Of a stretch of DNA of 64,000 nt, positions 62,658 through 64,000 are shown in pieces. How positions within the stretch are numbered: position 1 is the first letter of the stretch; the number at the start of each line of letters is the position of its first letter. The notes below the pieces were generated by a model that did not search any database, was not told the origin of the DNA, and worked only from the letters and a program-made list of their open reading frames with translations. The stretch is from Rhizoclosmatium globosum. Its lineage: Eukaryota > Chytridiomycota > Chytridiomycetes > Chytridiales > Chytriomycetaceae. Where the stretch lies: the NCBI GenBank assembly GCA_002104985.1, contig MCGO01000010.1, forward strand, positions 62,001-126,000. The letters run 5' to 3'. The position numbers and the translations under genes are program-made.

Positions 62658-64000
62658 TCAACGATCAACAAGCAATCCATACACTCTCCTCAAAGCCATG
62701 AATCCCCATGGACCAGCAACTAATCCTGCTGGAGTCCCTACAGCCATCCAACCCATCCATGTTGCAAATCCATCAATCACACCAATTCCATCTGTCCCCA
62801 TCCACATATCCTGAATGCTTCCCTCAGGGCTCCACCAAAACTGGATATACATTACCACAGCTGCTGCCCATGGACTTCCATATGCAACAAACAGGATTAT
62901 AGCAGGAACAACACCAAGAGGCAGAAAAATGGGCACTGCAGGCATCAAAGTGGCAATCAACGCCACAAACGGCAACACTGCCTGAAGTGCAAGTGTATTT
63001 CCTGGAAATACCAGAATACTAGTCAAGTGTGTGAGACAGACTCTGTACACCAACAGATCAAGATTCAAATGGAAACTTGCATCCAACGGGTCAATCAGCG
63101 CAACAGCAAGATCTTTTCCAACTAGTTTTGTGAGGTATCCAAGAACACCCAGGTCTGAATAAACAAGTGTTCCTAGTGTTGAGAAGAAGACAAGACTGGA
63201 GAAGGCTAGGTCTGCAAGGAAAGGTGGTACTGCTCCAGGGAGTGTGGTTGTGATTGGATCCAGAGATTCTCTGGTCACATTTGGTTCATATGTAATAGCT
63301 TCACGAGAAAAGGCTGCAGGACCCATCCAGCGCACTTCCGCTATGGCAGGACCGAGTTTGAGGAACGCCTTGATTCTTTCACCATACGCAGCAAGCTCAA
63401 TAAATTCGACAGCTTGTGGGAAACGGGCACGGAACTGAGAGGCGGCGGTTGAAGGCATTGTACCTGGCTCTTTAGGTATACTGTAGAGCTTCTCCTGATA
63501 GACGTAGTATCCACCCAACGCAATTTTAGCTGCGTCAACACAAGAAACATTTTGATTTGGCCACGAAATTGCCAAATGAGAGTCAATTGCATCAATTACA
63601 TGGTTTCGCACTTCAATGGCTCCATATTGGAGAGCAAGTTTGCGCACACTAAGGTCAGGAATCACACTGAACGGGTTCGGAGAGTGTGCAGGAATAGGGT
63701 TCCCGATAAACGAAATGGCAGCATGAATTAGTTCTGGTGACGAGTAGATGAGGTTGTTGACAAAGAAGGCAGTGCTGATGGAGGGTATTATGACAAGGGA
63801 CCAGATCAGCAACGATGTGATAGATGCGTTCCACGCTTCACGTAATCTTGCAGGAGGTAATGAGGCAGCAGAAGTATCCGACTCCAGATGGATAGATGCG
63901 AAGCGAATAGTGACAAGAGTTGCGGCTGTAAGCAGGACGCCGGCTCTAAAAGGAGCCGATGACCAGGCCAGCGAGACTAGGGTGGCGCGAAGAGCCCATT
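62658..64000 (-). CDS. TMEM245 / AI-2E-transporter-like membrane protein, C-terminal part (partial)
   Basis: The frame is open from the right window edge to a stop at 62658, about 447 residues, so the amino-terminal part lies outside. Many hydrophobic helices are visible: LLIWSLVIIPSISTAFFV, FLADLAFSSLVFFSTLGTLVY, ALQAVLPFVALIATLMPAVPIFLPLG, VVPAIILFVAYGSPWAAAVVMY. Between the first helix and the rest is a ~170-residue polar loop. The arrangement of the last helices (a proline-broken re-entrant pair followed by LPGAVPP-type loops) resembles TMEM245 and the bacterial AI-2E/PerM family. Function in eukaryotes is poorly known. The call is based on topology and pattern, not on a catalytic motif. 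Confidence 0.65.
   Translation of the reverse strand, partial: WALRATLVSLAWSSAPFRAGVLLTAATLVTIRFASIHLESDTSAASLPPARLREAWNASITSLLIWSLVIIPSISTAFFVNNLIYSSPELIHAAISFIGNPIPAHSPNPFSVIPDLSVRKLALQYGAIEVRNHVIDAIDSHLAISWPNQNVSCVDAAKIALGGYYVYQEKLYSIPKEPGTMPSTAASQFRARFPQAVEFIELAAYGERIKAFLKLGPAIAEVRWMGPAAFSREAITYEPNVTRESLDPITTTLPGAVPPFLADLAFSSLVFFSTLGTLVYSDLGVLGYLTKLVGKDLAVALIDPLDASFHLNLDLLVYRVCLTHLTSILVFPGNTLALQAVLPFVALIATLMPAVPIFLPLGVVPAIILFVAYGSPWAAAVVMYIQFWWSPEGSIQDMWMGTDGIGVIDGFATWMGWMAVGTPAGLVAGPWGFMALRRVYGLLVDR

Noticed and set aside
1..64000. tRNA, rRNA or CRISPR features
   Set aside because: I looked for TWC-arm-like GGTTCRANNCC with matching stems and for regularly spaced repeats and found none that held up; the tandem repeats seen have no spacers.

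Overview
The window looks like nuclear DNA of a fungus, most likely a zoosporic (chytrid-type) one. Genes are dense, lie on both strands, and are cut by many GT-AG introns of about 45-80 nt. The gene set is eukaryotic: sphingolipid enzymes, karyopherin, ESCRT-III, CLC exchanger, Vms1 and OGG1. The chytrid placement is inferred from the kiwellin-like, PL7-like and phytochelatin synthase genes plus a Helitron; no marker settles it. No rRNA, tRNA or CRISPR array was recognised.

Layout. 1-3.2 kb: amino-terminal part of a Helitron-type transposase running off the left edge. 3.2-4.4 kb: non-coding, with a duplicated exon-like segment and a 48-bp triple repeat. 4.4-16.8 kb: the most unusual region. 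Two recently duplicated genes of unknown function lie next to a multidomain secreted/surface protein gene. One duplicate and the surface-protein gene are each cut in two, and all four halves rejoin correctly if one 8.5-kb segment (about 6571-15108) is turned round. Inside that segment are SGD1/NOM1 and a TSC10-like reductase. 16.8-20.5 kb: gene-poor, with two related hairpin-rich repeats and a microsatellite. 20.5-26.2 kb: ceramide synthase, a kinesin and a second TSC10-like reductase, so three sphingolipid genes sit within 13 kb.

26-47 kb: an unrecognised gene, a 7-TM receptor-like gene, an Rpn14/PAAF1 WD40 gene, two intronless 7-TM paralogs (a third, inverted, at 46.6 kb), VMS1, an ESCRT-III protein with an added C-terminal domain head-to-head with a CLC exchanger, a ferric-reductase/NOX-type oxidoreductase, and transportin (KAP104). 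47-64 kb: OGG1, MPDU1, two small mitochondrial-looking proteins, an unknown protein, a two-module LRR protein, a KY/Cyk3-type transglutaminase-like protein, an ARID-like protein, phytochelatin synthase with a presequence, an unknown gene, and a partial TMEM245-type membrane protein.

Four otherwise good genes (kinesin, MPDU1, LRR, transglutaminase-like) each carry one single-base loss in or beside a short homopolymer. That pattern points to sequencing error more than gene death. The inversion should be tested against reads for the same reason. Exon boundaries were worked out by hand from GT-AG sites and frame, and may be off by a base.
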